IMG/VR virus record: IMGVR_UViG_3300025138_009150
Location: 1 to 21,551 of that record
Strand: one strand, 5' to 3'
DNA: 21,551 nt
Origin: a virus
Shown: positions 8,100-15,769 of the stretch, in pieces
Position numbering within the stretch: position 1 is the stretch's first letter
How the letters are laid out: each line of letters starts with the position of its first letter
Notes under the pieces: generated by a model
The model's input: the letters and a program-made list of their open reading frames with translations, nothing else
Told to the model about the DNA's origin: nothing
Database searches by the model: none
Made by a program: the position numbers and the translations under genes

Positions 8100-8117
8100 T
8101 ATAACAAATAAAAGTTT

Positions 8118-8984
8118 ATGGCAAAAGTAAGTTTTTCACAATACCAATTATATTCATCATGTCCTCGTTCATACAAACTGAGATACATTGATAGATTGGG
8201 ACAATCATCAGCTAATATCTATACTCTTTTCGGAACTGCTATTCACGAAACAATCCAACATTTCCTTTCGGTGATGTATGGTGTTTCTAAGAAACAAGCA
8301 ATGGAAATTGATACTGATAAGTTGTTGTTAGATTGGATGAGAAAAGAATACATCAAAGAGAACGATAAATTAACTGAAGGTAGTATATGTACCCAATTAG
8401 AGTTAGAAGAGTTCTATGGTGATGGTAGGTGTATATTAGAGTGGTTCAAAAAGAAGCTAGATAAGTTTTACAACAAAAGTGGTTTTGAATTAGTAGGAAT
8501 TGAGATTCCACTAAATGCAAAAGTAAAAGAAGGTGTAAACTTTATAGGTTTTGTTGATGTAGTGATGAGAGATTTATCAGATAACTCTATTATTATTATT
8601 GATTTAAAAACTTCTACTAGAGGTTGGAACAAATATCAAAAATCAGATAAGTATAAGAATGCACAAATCGTTATATACAAAAAGTATTATTCAGAATTAT
8701 TCAATATACCATTGGAGAAGATTAAAGTTGAATATCAGATTATGAGAAGAAAACTTTATGAAGATGCTCCGTTCCCAATTCCTTACATATCTAGGCATGT
8801 ACCAGCTAATGGTAAACCAACTGTAAATAGGGTTTATACTGAGTTTATGAACTTTGTAAATGAGGTATTTGATGATGAAGGTAAGTATAGAGATTTACCA
8901 TATCCTAAAGTTCCAGGTGATAGGCAAAAGAATTGTAGATTCTGTGAGTTTAAGACTAGAGGAATTTGTGATGGTAAAGCTTAA
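8118..8984 (+). CDS. PD-(D/E)XK nuclease, RecB/Cas4-like with Fe-S cysteines
   Basis: This 288-residue protein begins with the RecB/Cas4-type motif SFSQYQLYSSCPRSYKLRY (5-23), followed by a histidine motif (GTAIHETIQ, H43). The catalytic core contains GFVDVVM (D147) and IIIIDLKTS (D162, K164), the D...(D/E)xK signature. Cysteines at 15, 273, 276 and 284 match the one-plus-three pattern that holds an iron-sulfur cluster in Cas4 and AddB nucleases. An exonuclease acting on DNA ends in recombination, repair or genome processing is likely. No helicase motifs are present, so this is a stand-alone nuclease. It is transcribed from its own promoter between the replication genes and the glycan operon. 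Confidence 0.85.
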   Translation: MAKVSFSQYQLYSSCPRSYKLRYIDRLGQSSANIYTLFGTAIHETIQHFLSVMYGVSKKQAMEIDTDKLLLDWMRKEYIKENDKLTEGSICTQLELEEFYGDGRCILEWFKKKLDKFYNKSGFELVGIEIPLNAKVKEGVNFIGFVDVVMRDLSDNSIIIIDLKTSTRGWNKYQKSDKYKNAQIVIYKKYYSELFNIPLEKIKVEYQIMRRKLYEDAPFPIPYISRHVPANGKPTVNRVYTEFMNFVNEVFDDEGKYRDLPYPKVPGDRQKNCRFCEFKTRGICDGKA

Positions 8985-9013
8985 CGGAAAATAAATATCT
9001 ATATACTTATATA

Positions 9014-9021
9014 TATAAATA
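9014..9021 (+). promoter_or_regulatory. T4-type late promoter box upstream of the glycan operon
   Basis: The octamer TATAAATA is an exact match to the T4 late promoter consensus. It lies in the 51-base gap before the small gene at 9036, and the following ACT resembles the usual T4 context. The start point would be about 9027, just upstream of the ATG. By eye I saw no other exact copy in an intergenic position. The gap is almost entirely A and T, so chance occurrence is possible, but the presence of a gp45-like clamp makes late-promoter control plausible. Confidence 0.5.
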
Positions 9022-9035
9022 CTAACAATTATATT

Positions 9036-9233
9036 ATGAGTGTAGAAACTAAACTAACAACTGTAAAAATTATTAAAGGTGTTTATTCAAATTTTAAAAG
9101 AGTATCATTCGAATCGGATGTAACACTTCAGAAATTGGTAAACAGAACAGTTGAACGATATGTAAACGATGACGGATTTAGGAAAGAAATGAACGAATAT
9201 TCAAACCTTCAGATTTCCGGTTCGCAATTTTAA
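9036..9233 (+). CDS. Small ribbon-helix-helix-like protein
   Basis: This 65-residue protein has the pattern of a ribbon-helix-helix DNA-binding fold. A short strand TVKIIKG (9-15) is followed by a helix VYSNFKRVSFESD (16-28), a turn, and a second helix with TLQKLVNRTVERYVND (30-45). It probably dimerises and could regulate nearby promoters, including the AT-rich site directly upstream. The family assignment rests on pattern only. It is the first gene after the candidate late promoter and is followed after 24 bases by the first glycosyltransferase gene of the operon. Confidence 0.6.
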   Translation: MSVETKLTTVKIIKGVYSNFKRVSFESDVTLQKLVNRTVERYVNDDGFRKEMNEYSNLQISGSQF

Positions 9234-9257
9234 AAAAAAAAGTTATTTTAATAAGTT

Positions 9258-10643
9258 ATGAGTAAAAAGAAAAAGATTCTTCTCCTCTCAGACGATATGA
9301 GGATGAGTAGTGGTATCGCCACTATGAGTAAAGCATTGGTAATGGGTACTCTTAATGAGTACGATTGGTTCCAAGTAGGTGCAGCAATTAAACACCCTGA
9401 TAAAGGTAAAGTTTTAGATTTATCTGTTGATATGCAGAAAAGAACTGGTGTAGAAGATGCATCGGTTAAAATCTTACCTTGGAATGGTTACGGAAACGCT
9501 GATTTGTTAAGACAAATTATGAATTCCGAAAGACCAGATGCTATCCTTCATTTTACTGACCCACGTTATTGGACTTGGTTATATGATATGGAACACGAAA
9601 TCAGAGAAACCTGTCCAATTCTTTATTATACTATATGGGATGATTTACCAGACCCATTATATAATAGAAATTACTACGAAAGTTGTGATTGGTTAGGTGC
9701 TATTTCAAGACAAACATATGGAATAGTAAGTAGGTTAACTGCTTTGACTGATAAACCAACGTGGAAACCTCATTCAGATTGGCAAGTTTCATATGTACCA
9801 CATGGTATAAATGAAAACGAATTCAAACCAACTGATGTACCTTCAGATTTTAGAAATAAGATATTAGCTGGTAATGAGTATGATTTTATATTCTTTTGGT
9901 CAAATAGAAATATCAGAAGAAAACAACCATCTGATGTTATTATGGCATTTAAAGAGTTTTGTGATAAAATTGGTAAAGATAAAGCATCAAAAGCTGTATT
10001 ACTAATGCACACAGCACCATCTGATACTAATGGTACTGATTTACCAGCAGTAGTTGAAACTCTTGCACCTGATTGTAATGTAGTATTCTCAACTGCTAAA
10101 TTATCAACTGAACAACTAAATCTTCTCTATAATATGGCTGATTGTACAGTTAATATTGCTGGTAATGAAGGATTTGGTTTAACAACTGCAGAATCGGTTA
10201 TGAGTGGAACACCAATCATTGTAAATGTTACTGGTGGATTACAAGACCAATGTGGATTTAAAGTAGATGGTAAATATCTTACAGCTGATGATTACATTAA
10301 GATTGGTTCACTTCACAAATGGAGAGATTGGGAAGATAAAGTAACTTGGGGAGAATGGGCTACACCAATTTGGAGTAGAGCACAATCTCTGACAGGTTCA
10401 GTTCCAACTCCTTATATTTGGGATGATAAAATCGATGTAACTGAGTTATCAGAAAAAATGGAGAAAGTTTACAATACTCCAACCGAAGAATTAAAGAAAA
10501 ATGGGTTAGAAGGAAGAAGAGCATTTATTGAAGATATGGGATTATCTCAAAACAATATGTGCCAACAACTAATTAATGGTGTTGAGAGTACTTTCAAAAA
10601 CTTCAAACCAAGAAAACGATACGAATTATTTAAAATTGTATAA
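9258..10643 (+). CDS. Glycosyltransferase, GT-B fold (GT4-like)
   Basis: This 461-residue protein shows both halves of a GT4-type enzyme. The N-terminal acceptor domain opens with KILLLSDDMRMSSGIATMSK (6-25). A linker carries VPHGIN (180-185), and the C-terminal domain starts WSNRNIRRKQPSDVI (214-228), followed by the nucleotide-sugar site NEGFGLTTAESVMSGTPII (303-321) with both glutamates of the ExxxxxxxE pattern. It should transfer a sugar from a nucleotide donor with retention of configuration. No membrane segment is visible, so it acts in the cytoplasm. The leader ends AAGTTATG, as in the next gene, six bases beyond its stop. Acceptor unknown. Confidence 0.85.
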   Translation: MSKKKKILLLSDDMRMSSGIATMSKALVMGTLNEYDWFQVGAAIKHPDKGKVLDLSVDMQKRTGVEDASVKILPWNGYGNADLLRQIMNSERPDAILHFTDPRYWTWLYDMEHEIRETCPILYYTIWDDLPDPLYNRNYYESCDWLGAISRQTYGIVSRLTALTDKPTWKPHSDWQVSYVPHGINENEFKPTDVPSDFRNKILAGNEYDFIFFWSNRNIRRKQPSDVIMAFKEFCDKIGKDKASKAVLLMHTAPSDTNGTDLPAVVETLAPDCNVVFSTAKLSTEQLNLLYNMADCTVNIAGNEGFGLTTAESVMSGTPIIVNVTGGLQDQCGFKVDGKYLTADDYIKIGSLHKWRDWEDKVTWGEWATPIWSRAQSLTGSVPTPYIWDDKIDVTELSEKMEKVYNTPTEELKKNGLEGRRAFIEDMGLSQNNMCQQLINGVESTFKNFKPRKRYELFKIV

Positions 10644-10649
10644 AAAGTT

Positions 10650-11966
10650 ATGAATAAACCTTTATTAGTATATCAGGCTCCAGTATTCACAAGAAGTGGT
10701 TATGGAGACCATGCGAGAGATATTTTGAGAAGCTTATTTGAGTTAGATAGGTACGATATTAAGATTGTACCAACTAGATGGGGAAATACTCCTCAGAACC
10801 AAGCTGACCCAAATACTGAATTTGGTAAACTTATGTTATCAAATATAGCAACCCAAGTAAATAGAAAACCAGATATCTTTATGCAGATGTCTGTTGCGAA
10901 TGAATTCGAACCAAAAGGAAACTATAATATTGGTATTACTGCTGGTGTGGAAACAACTGTGGTTCCTAGAGAATTCTTAGAAGGTGGTAATAAAATGGAT
11001 TTAATCATTGTACCATCTCAGTTTACTAAATCACTATTTGATAAAACTCAATTTCAAGAGCAAGATAAAGAAACTAAGCAAATTATTAAAACTTTCAAAA
11101 ACGAAAAACCTTGTGAGGTTTTGTTTGAGGGTGTTAATAAAGAATTATATGAAAATCCAACTATAACTGATATAGATGTATTAGATGGAATTGAAACTGA
11201 TTTTAATTTCTTATTCGTTGGACATTGGTTGAAAGGACATTTAGGACAAGATAGAAAAGATGTAGGAATGGTTATTAAAACATTCTCTACTGTTTTCAAA
11301 TATCTTCCTAAAGATAAAAGACCAGGTCTTATCTTAAAAACATCACACGCTGGATTTTCGGTAATTGACAGAGAAACTACTAGAACCAAAATAGAAAGTG
11401 CGATAAAGGGACTAAGTGATGTACCACCAATTTACTTATTACATGGTGATTTAAAAGAATCAGAAATGGTTGAATTATATAATCATTCAAAAGTAAAGGC
11501 AATGATTTCATTTACAAAAGGAGAAGGATATGGTAGACCTTTAGCAGAATTCGCTACAACTGGTAAACCAATATTAGTTTCTAAATGGAGTGGGCATGTA
11601 GATTTTCTACCTGAAGAAAATACTATTTTCTTAGATGGTCAATTAACTAATGTACATGATTCAGCAGCTGATAAGTTTCTATTAAAGGAATCAAAGTGGT
11701 TTACTGTAAATTATTCTGATGCAGCTAATAAGATTTTTAAAGTATTCAATGAATATAGTACTTACCTATCTAAATCAGCTGGTTTAAGAACAAATATTTT
11801 GAATAATTTTACAATGAAAAAAATGACTGAAGAGTTGGGTAAAATTATGGATAAATATGTAGGTACTATTGCAATTCAAAAACCATTTCAATTACCTAAA
11901 TTAAATAAACAACAACCAATATCAGAGCAACCAAAGTTAAAGTTACCAAAATTAAATAAGTTATAA
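10650..11966 (+). CDS. Glycosyltransferase, GT-B fold (GT4-like) with repeat tail
   Basis: This 438-residue GT-B protein has SGYGDHAR near the N-terminus (16-23), VPSQFTK at 121-127, a second Rossmann domain starting FLFVGHW (187-193) and the donor site GEGYGRPLAEFATTGKPIL (291-309). It is probably a retaining glycosyltransferase working in sequence with the preceding one. The last 26 residues form a lysine- and proline-rich tail containing LPKLNK twice (415-420 and 432-437). Such a tail is unusual for the family and may be a docking or interaction peptide. Its stop overlaps the next start (TAATG). Confidence 0.83.
   Translation: MNKPLLVYQAPVFTRSGYGDHARDILRSLFELDRYDIKIVPTRWGNTPQNQADPNTEFGKLMLSNIATQVNRKPDIFMQMSVANEFEPKGNYNIGITAGVETTVVPREFLEGGNKMDLIIVPSQFTKSLFDKTQFQEQDKETKQIIKTFKNEKPCEVLFEGVNKELYENPTITDIDVLDGIETDFNFLFVGHWLKGHLGQDRKDVGMVIKTFSTVFKYLPKDKRPGLILKTSHAGFSVIDRETTRTKIESAIKGLSDVPPIYLLHGDLKESEMVELYNHSKVKAMISFTKGEGYGRPLAEFATTGKPILVSKWSGHVDFLPEENTIFLDGQLTNVHDSAADKFLLKESKWFTVNYSDAANKIFKVFNEYSTYLSKSAGLRTNILNNFTMKKMTEELGKIMDKYVGTIAIQKPFQLPKLNKQQPISEQPKLKLPKLNKL
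11892..11960 (+). repeat. Two 18-base imperfect direct repeats coding for LPKLNK
   Basis: TTACCTAAATTAAATAAA (11892-11909) and TTACCAAAATTAAATAAG (11943-11960) differ at two positions and encode the same six residues at the end of the glycosyltransferase. They probably arose by a short tandem duplication within the coding sequence. Confidence 0.75.
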
Positions 11967-12442
11967 TGAATCATTCATCAAAATATAGATTAATACAAGA
12001 GGGAACTGGTAAGAGAGTTTCTAAAGGAAACCTAAAACCATATGGTGTGTATAAAATAAGTACATACAAATATGCTGATGGTAATAAAGAAAGATTAGCA
12101 GGTTCTGAGGAAACAATTATATTTGTTACGGGAATATACAAAAAAAAGGTATCTGCACTTAAATTATCAAACATACCACCAGCTAACTTTTTCAAGTGGT
12201 TTAAAAAGTTAACAAAAAACGATAGTGTGGTTGAACGTGTATTAGAATCATTTCAGATTGGTTTATATGATTTAGGTGATGTATTTGATACAGGTGGTAA
12301 TAGAATATATGATGGTTATATAAAAAACAATAGAGATTTTGTAGCAAAGGGTGCTGCATATAGAACCTACAATATGGATGGAATTCAATATTCTACCGAA
12401 ATATTTTTTAAACAAGATACTTTAAAACAATACTATGGTTAA
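11966..12442 (+). CDS. Unknown protein inside glycan operon
   Basis: This 158-residue basic protein is of a family I do not recognise. It has no signal peptide, membrane segment or glycosyltransferase motif. The N-terminal part looks strand-rich (YGVYKISTYKYADGNK, ETIIFVTGIYKKKVSALKL). The centre is a helix with FFKWFKKL (about 73-80). The C-terminal part is rich in Tyr, Asn and Phe (AAYRTYNMDG, TEIFFKQDTLKQYYG). Its start overlaps the stop of the preceding gene and its end overlaps the next gene by 8 bases, so it is translated as part of the glycan operon. It may be a structural or accessory protein that the enzymes modify or bind; there is no direct evidence. Confidence 0.65.
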   Translation: MNHSSKYRLIQEGTGKRVSKGNLKPYGVYKISTYKYADGNKERLAGSEETIIFVTGIYKKKVSALKLSNIPPANFFKWFKKLTKNDSVVERVLESFQIGLYDLGDVFDTGGNRIYDGYIKNNRDFVAKGAAYRTYNMDGIQYSTEIFFKQDTLKQYYG

Positions 12443-13064
12443 TGTTACATATGGAATAACAGTTTGTAATGAAATAAAAGAAATTACAACATTAGTAAAC
12501 TTTCTTCATCCAAGAATACAATCTGATGATGAAATTCTCATTCAATATGATGAAGGTGGTGTAACTGATGATGTGATGGGTTATTTAAGAATTATAAACG
12601 ATTTACATGATAATGTAAACGTTATAGGATTTCCTCTAAACAAAGATTTTGCATCTTATAAGAATAACTTAAAGAATCATGCAAAAGGAATATTCATCTT
12701 CCAAATAGATGCTGATGAAGTTCCAAATGAATATTTGATTACAAATATGCATGATTTATTGGAATCTAATAAAGATATTGATTTATTCTTTGTTCCAAGA
12801 GTAAACACAGTTAAAGGTTTGACTGATGAACATATCCAAAAATGGAGATGGAATGTAAATGAAAAAGGTTGGGTCAATTGGCCTGATGTTCAGACAAGAA
12901 TTTATCGTAGAACATCTGAAATAGAATGGGAAGGTAAAGTACACGAAAGAATTAAAGGTTACAATACAATGACTTATTTACCAATAGAAGAAGATTATGC
13001 GTTGTATCATCCAAAGGATATTCAAAGACAAGAGAAACAAAACGCATTATACGAAACTATATAA
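12435..13064 (+). CDS. Glycosyltransferase family 2, short GT-A type
   Basis: This 209-residue GT-A protein begins TYGITVCNEIKEI (5-17), the usual GT2 opening. It carries the metal-binding DxD motif in QIDADEVP (90-97). WPDVQTRIYRR (149-159) and WEGKVHERI (165-173) are typical of the WaaE/KdtX and SunS-like branch of GT2, which adds hexoses to LPS core or to peptides. Nearly the whole catalytic domain is present; the usual C-terminal extension is missing, so it is short but probably active. It overlaps the upstream gene by 8 bases, and its stop directly abuts the next ATG (TAAATG). Confidence 0.83.
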   Translation: MVNVTYGITVCNEIKEITTLVNFLHPRIQSDDEILIQYDEGGVTDDVMGYLRIINDLHDNVNVIGFPLNKDFASYKNNLKNHAKGIFIFQIDADEVPNEYLITNMHDLLESNKDIDLFFVPRVNTVKGLTDEHIQKWRWNVNEKGWVNWPDVQTRIYRRTSEIEWEGKVHERIKGYNTMTYLPIEEDYALYHPKDIQRQEKQNALYETI

Positions 13065-13646
13065 ATGGTAAGACATAACTTTACAAAAGAAATTGTTACG
13101 GAGTTATTCAAAAAAGAACCATTAGATGTTTGGATTAACTCATTTGGAGGATGTAGGTCTAACTATATCAGAGATTGTATCAAAGATAGTTATACAACAT
13201 ATAATACAGCTTACGAACTTGCAGCTTGTCATTATGTTACTCCATTAGATGTACAAGTTGGTAGTGGTATCTTTTGTTATACCGAAGATGTTGGAATAGC
13301 AATATCATCTCAGATAAAAAGAGGTATGTATCATAACTTTCAAAAGTTAATGGGTGGTAACGAAGAAACTCCATTTGATATTGGTGTATGGTTAGAAAAC
13401 ATAGATACACAAATAGATAATTGGACTTCACCATCACATTTTCCAATTGTTATTATCAATACTGATGTAGTTGGTGATTATAAAGAAAAGTTTGAAGAGA
13501 TATATGAAGTAGATATGCTACCTTTTAAGAAAAGAAGTACATCTGAGTATATAGATGAGGTAAAGCCATATAATAAATTAATAGAAAAAATTAATAGTAA
13601 GTTAAGAAACTTACCAAACTTTACTGTAAATGAAAAAATTCAATAA
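13065..13646 (+). CDS. Sulfotransferase-like protein (degenerate PAPS loop)
   Basis: This 193-residue protein resembles small sulfotransferases in outline. VWINSFGGCRSNYIRDCI (22-39) sits where these enzymes have the 5'-phosphosulfate-binding loop (P-R-S-G-T-x-x-L), with R32 and S33 in place. A later DVGIAISSQIKRG (about 75-87) resembles the second PAPS-binding segment. FPIVIINTDV (about 126-135) fits a central strand. The loop is not canonical, so donor binding may differ; the alternative is an unrelated P-loop-like protein. It abuts the upstream gene and overlaps the next, a clearer sulfotransferase, by 17 bases, so the two may work as a pair. Confidence 0.4.
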   Translation: MVRHNFTKEIVTELFKKEPLDVWINSFGGCRSNYIRDCIKDSYTTYNTAYELAACHYVTPLDVQVGSGIFCYTEDVGIAISSQIKRGMYHNFQKLMGGNEETPFDIGVWLENIDTQIDNWTSPSHFPIVIINTDVVGDYKEKFEEIYEVDMLPFKKRSTSEYIDEVKPYNKLIEKINSKLRNLPNFTVNEKIQ

Positions 13647-14154
13647 AATATTCGTATGTGGTATATCAAGAACAGGTACCAAAAGTTTGGGACAATATTT
13701 AACTAAATTTAATTTAAAAACAGTACATCATGGTGGTAGACTTGCTAGTCCAATTCAAATAAATAAGATAGATGTTTTGTTAGATGATAAACAAACTCAA
13801 TTCGCATACGAAGTTCTTAACCAACAATACCCTAATTCACTTTTTATTTATACAAATCGTAATACCAACGAATGGGTAGATAAGATTATTTCTTGGAAAA
13901 CTGATTGTAGTTATATCTATTCTCAATTATTTAATGTAGATAATGGGGTAAGTCCAGATACAAAAGAAACATTAATAGCATTTAAAGAAGAACACTTCAG
14001 TAGATTTCAACTATTTGCAAATAAACTTACAAACGATAGAGTCTTATATTTGGATTTGGAAGATAAAGATAAGATTAAAGCTAAAAAAATTACTGAATTT
14101 TTAGGATGTAAAAATGCTGATAATGTGAAATACCCAAATATAAAATATAGATAA
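13630..14154 (+). CDS. Sulfotransferase family protein
   Basis: This 174-residue protein has the 5'-PAPS-binding loop in FVCGISRTGTKSLGQYL (8-24), as in the Sulfotransfer_4/17-type families (G-x-x-R-T-G-T-x-S-L). FIYTNRNTNEWVDK (72-85) corresponds to the 3'-phosphate segment. A helix and a strand VLYLDLED (about 138-145) close the fold. It would move sulfate from PAPS to a hydroxyl or amino group, most likely on the sugar assembled by neighbouring enzymes. It is shorter than most members (about 200-250 residues). No PAPS synthesis genes are in the window, so host PAPS would be used. Its stop overlaps the next start (TAATG). Confidence 0.65.
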   Translation: MKKFNKIFVCGISRTGTKSLGQYLTKFNLKTVHHGGRLASPIQINKIDVLLDDKQTQFAYEVLNQQYPNSLFIYTNRNTNEWVDKIISWKTDCSYIYSQLFNVDNGVSPDTKETLIAFKEEHFSRFQLFANKLTNDRVLYLDLEDKDKIKAKKITEFLGCKNADNVKYPNIKYR

Positions 14155-14927
14155 TGGAAAACATAATAATGTTTATTAAAAGTTATAGAGGTGATTTACA
14201 ACGATGTGTAGCACTAACGGAAAGTATTGCTAAATTCAATAAAGATAATATACCAGTTTATCTTTCAGTTCCAACTAATGATATTGAGTTGTTTAAACAA
14301 AATACACCATTTTATACTGAAATAATTTCAGATGATACAATAACATCAAAATCAGAAGGATGGGTAGGACAACAAATGGTTAAATCATTGGTTTACAAAT
14401 TAAACCTATGTAGATTTTATGTTTGTTTGGATTCTGATGTATATTTTTTCAAAGATTTTTATATCAAAGATTTTTTATATAAAGAGGATGTACCATATAT
14501 GATTATGCATGAAAGGGATGATTTTTATGAATTTATAGATAGATTTCCACAATTACAAACTTATGATGTTAGAGCTGGACATGAAGCTGAGTATAAATCT
14601 ATTATGAACCATTTTGGTAGAGAAGGTAAAATATACCATTATGGTATCTCTCCTTATATTTGGGATACTAAAGTTTGGGAATGGTTAGATACTGAATGGG
14701 GATTAGATACTTTATTCGAAAAACATGCAAATGAGTTAAAGTGGTATGGTGAAGGTGCTTTGGCAATGAAAACACCTATGATGCCAACCTCACCATTATT
14801 TAAAGAATTCCACTTTCCCGGACAATATGAAATATATAAACAGTTAGGTTGGGAGGAAAAACACTTCCATAAACAATATATGGGAATGGTAATGCAGAGT
14901 AATTGGGGAGCACCTTTAAAATATTAA
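14154..14927 (+). CDS. DUF6492-like putative glycosyltransferase (GT-A)
   Basis: This 257-residue protein matches the pattern of DUF6492 and related GT-A-like proteins. It opens IIMFIKSYRGDLQRC (4-18), has a GWVGQQMVKS segment (69-78) where the family has 'GWxxQQxxKL', and a DxD motif in YVCLDSDVYFF (89-99). The C-terminal part is Trp-rich (YIWDTKVWEWLD, KWYGEGALAMK), typical of acceptor-side loops. Transfer of a sugar from a nucleotide donor is likely but not shown for this family to my knowledge. The first in-frame ATG overlaps the preceding stop; a second ATG (14169) is possible but would remove the start of the first strand. Confidence 0.65.
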   Translation: MENIIMFIKSYRGDLQRCVALTESIAKFNKDNIPVYLSVPTNDIELFKQNTPFYTEIISDDTITSKSEGWVGQQMVKSLVYKLNLCRFYVCLDSDVYFFKDFYIKDFLYKEDVPYMIMHERDDFYEFIDRFPQLQTYDVRAGHEAEYKSIMNHFGREGKIYHYGISPYIWDTKVWEWLDTEWGLDTLFEKHANELKWYGEGALAMKTPMMPTSPLFKEFHFPGQYEIYKQLGWEEKHFHKQYMGMVMQSNWGAPLKY

Positions 14928-14929
14928 TA

Positions 14930-15769
14930 ATGATATCATTTTGTATTTCAACATATAATAACTTAGAATATTTGAAGATAGCAGTAGATAGTGTTCGTAA
15001 GAATTCTTACTACAAAAATTCTCCATTTATTATTCATGCTGAAAATTGTAATGATGGTACTGATGAATGGTTAAAAGAAAACTATGAAAGATATGGTTTG
15101 AATTGTTATCTTGATAAGAATGAAGTTCCTTTGGGAATTGGTGGAGGTATGAACTTTTGTGCTAGTAAAGTACAAACTGAATACATTATGTTCTTACATT
15201 CAGATTTCTATGTAACACCAAATTGGGATAAAGCTCTGATGGATACTCATAACAAATATCCAAATCAAAAATTGTGGGTAAATTCACATAGAGTAGAACC
15301 AAAAATGTTTCCTGATTCACAAAGTAGACCAGGTACAATTGTAGTTCCTAAAGAAACGTTTGGTGCATATCATAATGATTTCAATTCAGAGTTATTTGAT
15401 AAATACGCTAATGAATTCACATCTGAAAATGATTTTGAGATTCCAAAAGGTGAAGGTGTAAGTGGATTAATTAAAAAAGAACATTGGGATGAGATTGGTG
15501 GTAATGACCCATTATTTGCTCCTGCATCTTGGGATGATATGGATTTATTTCTAAGAATGTTACAAAGTGGATTTAGATTCATTCTACCAACTACATCATT
15601 AATTTGGCATTTTGGGGCAAGAGGTTCACATAGATTAGAAGAGAATGATGGAAAATCATCTGAAAGACAGATGAGAGCAGAATATAACAATTCTCAAAAG
15701 TGGTTTTCTAAATGGGGAGGAGCTCCCGTTTTTGATGAATATGAAATGATAAAAGGAATACAAAAATGA
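14930..15769 (+). CDS. Glycosyltransferase family 2
   Basis: This GT-A protein of 279 residues starts MISFCISTYNNLEYLKIAVD, the standard GT2 N-terminus. ENCNDGTDEWL (38-48) is the nucleotide-binding turn, HSDF (90-93) takes the place of the DxD motif, and WDDMDLFLRM (201-210) supplies the catalytic base region. I chose the ATG at 14930 because the upstream in-frame TTG (14903) would add nine residues before the conserved strand. The ATG lies two bases after the previous stop. The acceptor is unknown. The histidine in place of the first aspartate is seen in some GT2 enzymes and need not abolish activity. Confidence 0.82.
   Translation: MISFCISTYNNLEYLKIAVDSVRKNSYYKNSPFIIHAENCNDGTDEWLKENYERYGLNCYLDKNEVPLGIGGGMNFCASKVQTEYIMFLHSDFYVTPNWDKALMDTHNKYPNQKLWVNSHRVEPKMFPDSQSRPGTIVVPKETFGAYHNDFNSELFDKYANEFTSENDFEIPKGEGVSGLIKKEHWDEIGGNDPLFAPASWDDMDLFLRMLQSGFRFILPTTSLIWHFGARGSHRLEENDGKSSERQMRAEYNNSQKWFSKWGGAPVFDEYEMIKGIQK

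Noticed and set aside
8985-9035. A Bacteroidota-type TAnnTTTG promoter in the gap before the small gene at 9036
   Set aside because: No TTTG occurs in the gap; only the TATAAATA box is a specific match.
11054-11389. Reverse-strand open frame of 111 codons inside the second GT-B gene
   Set aside because: Antisense shadow of a supported gene; low-complexity translation rich in Ser, Leu and Ile.
15370-15690. Reverse-strand open frame of 106 codons inside a GT2 gene
   Set aside because: Antisense shadow; no promoter, leader or domain of its own.
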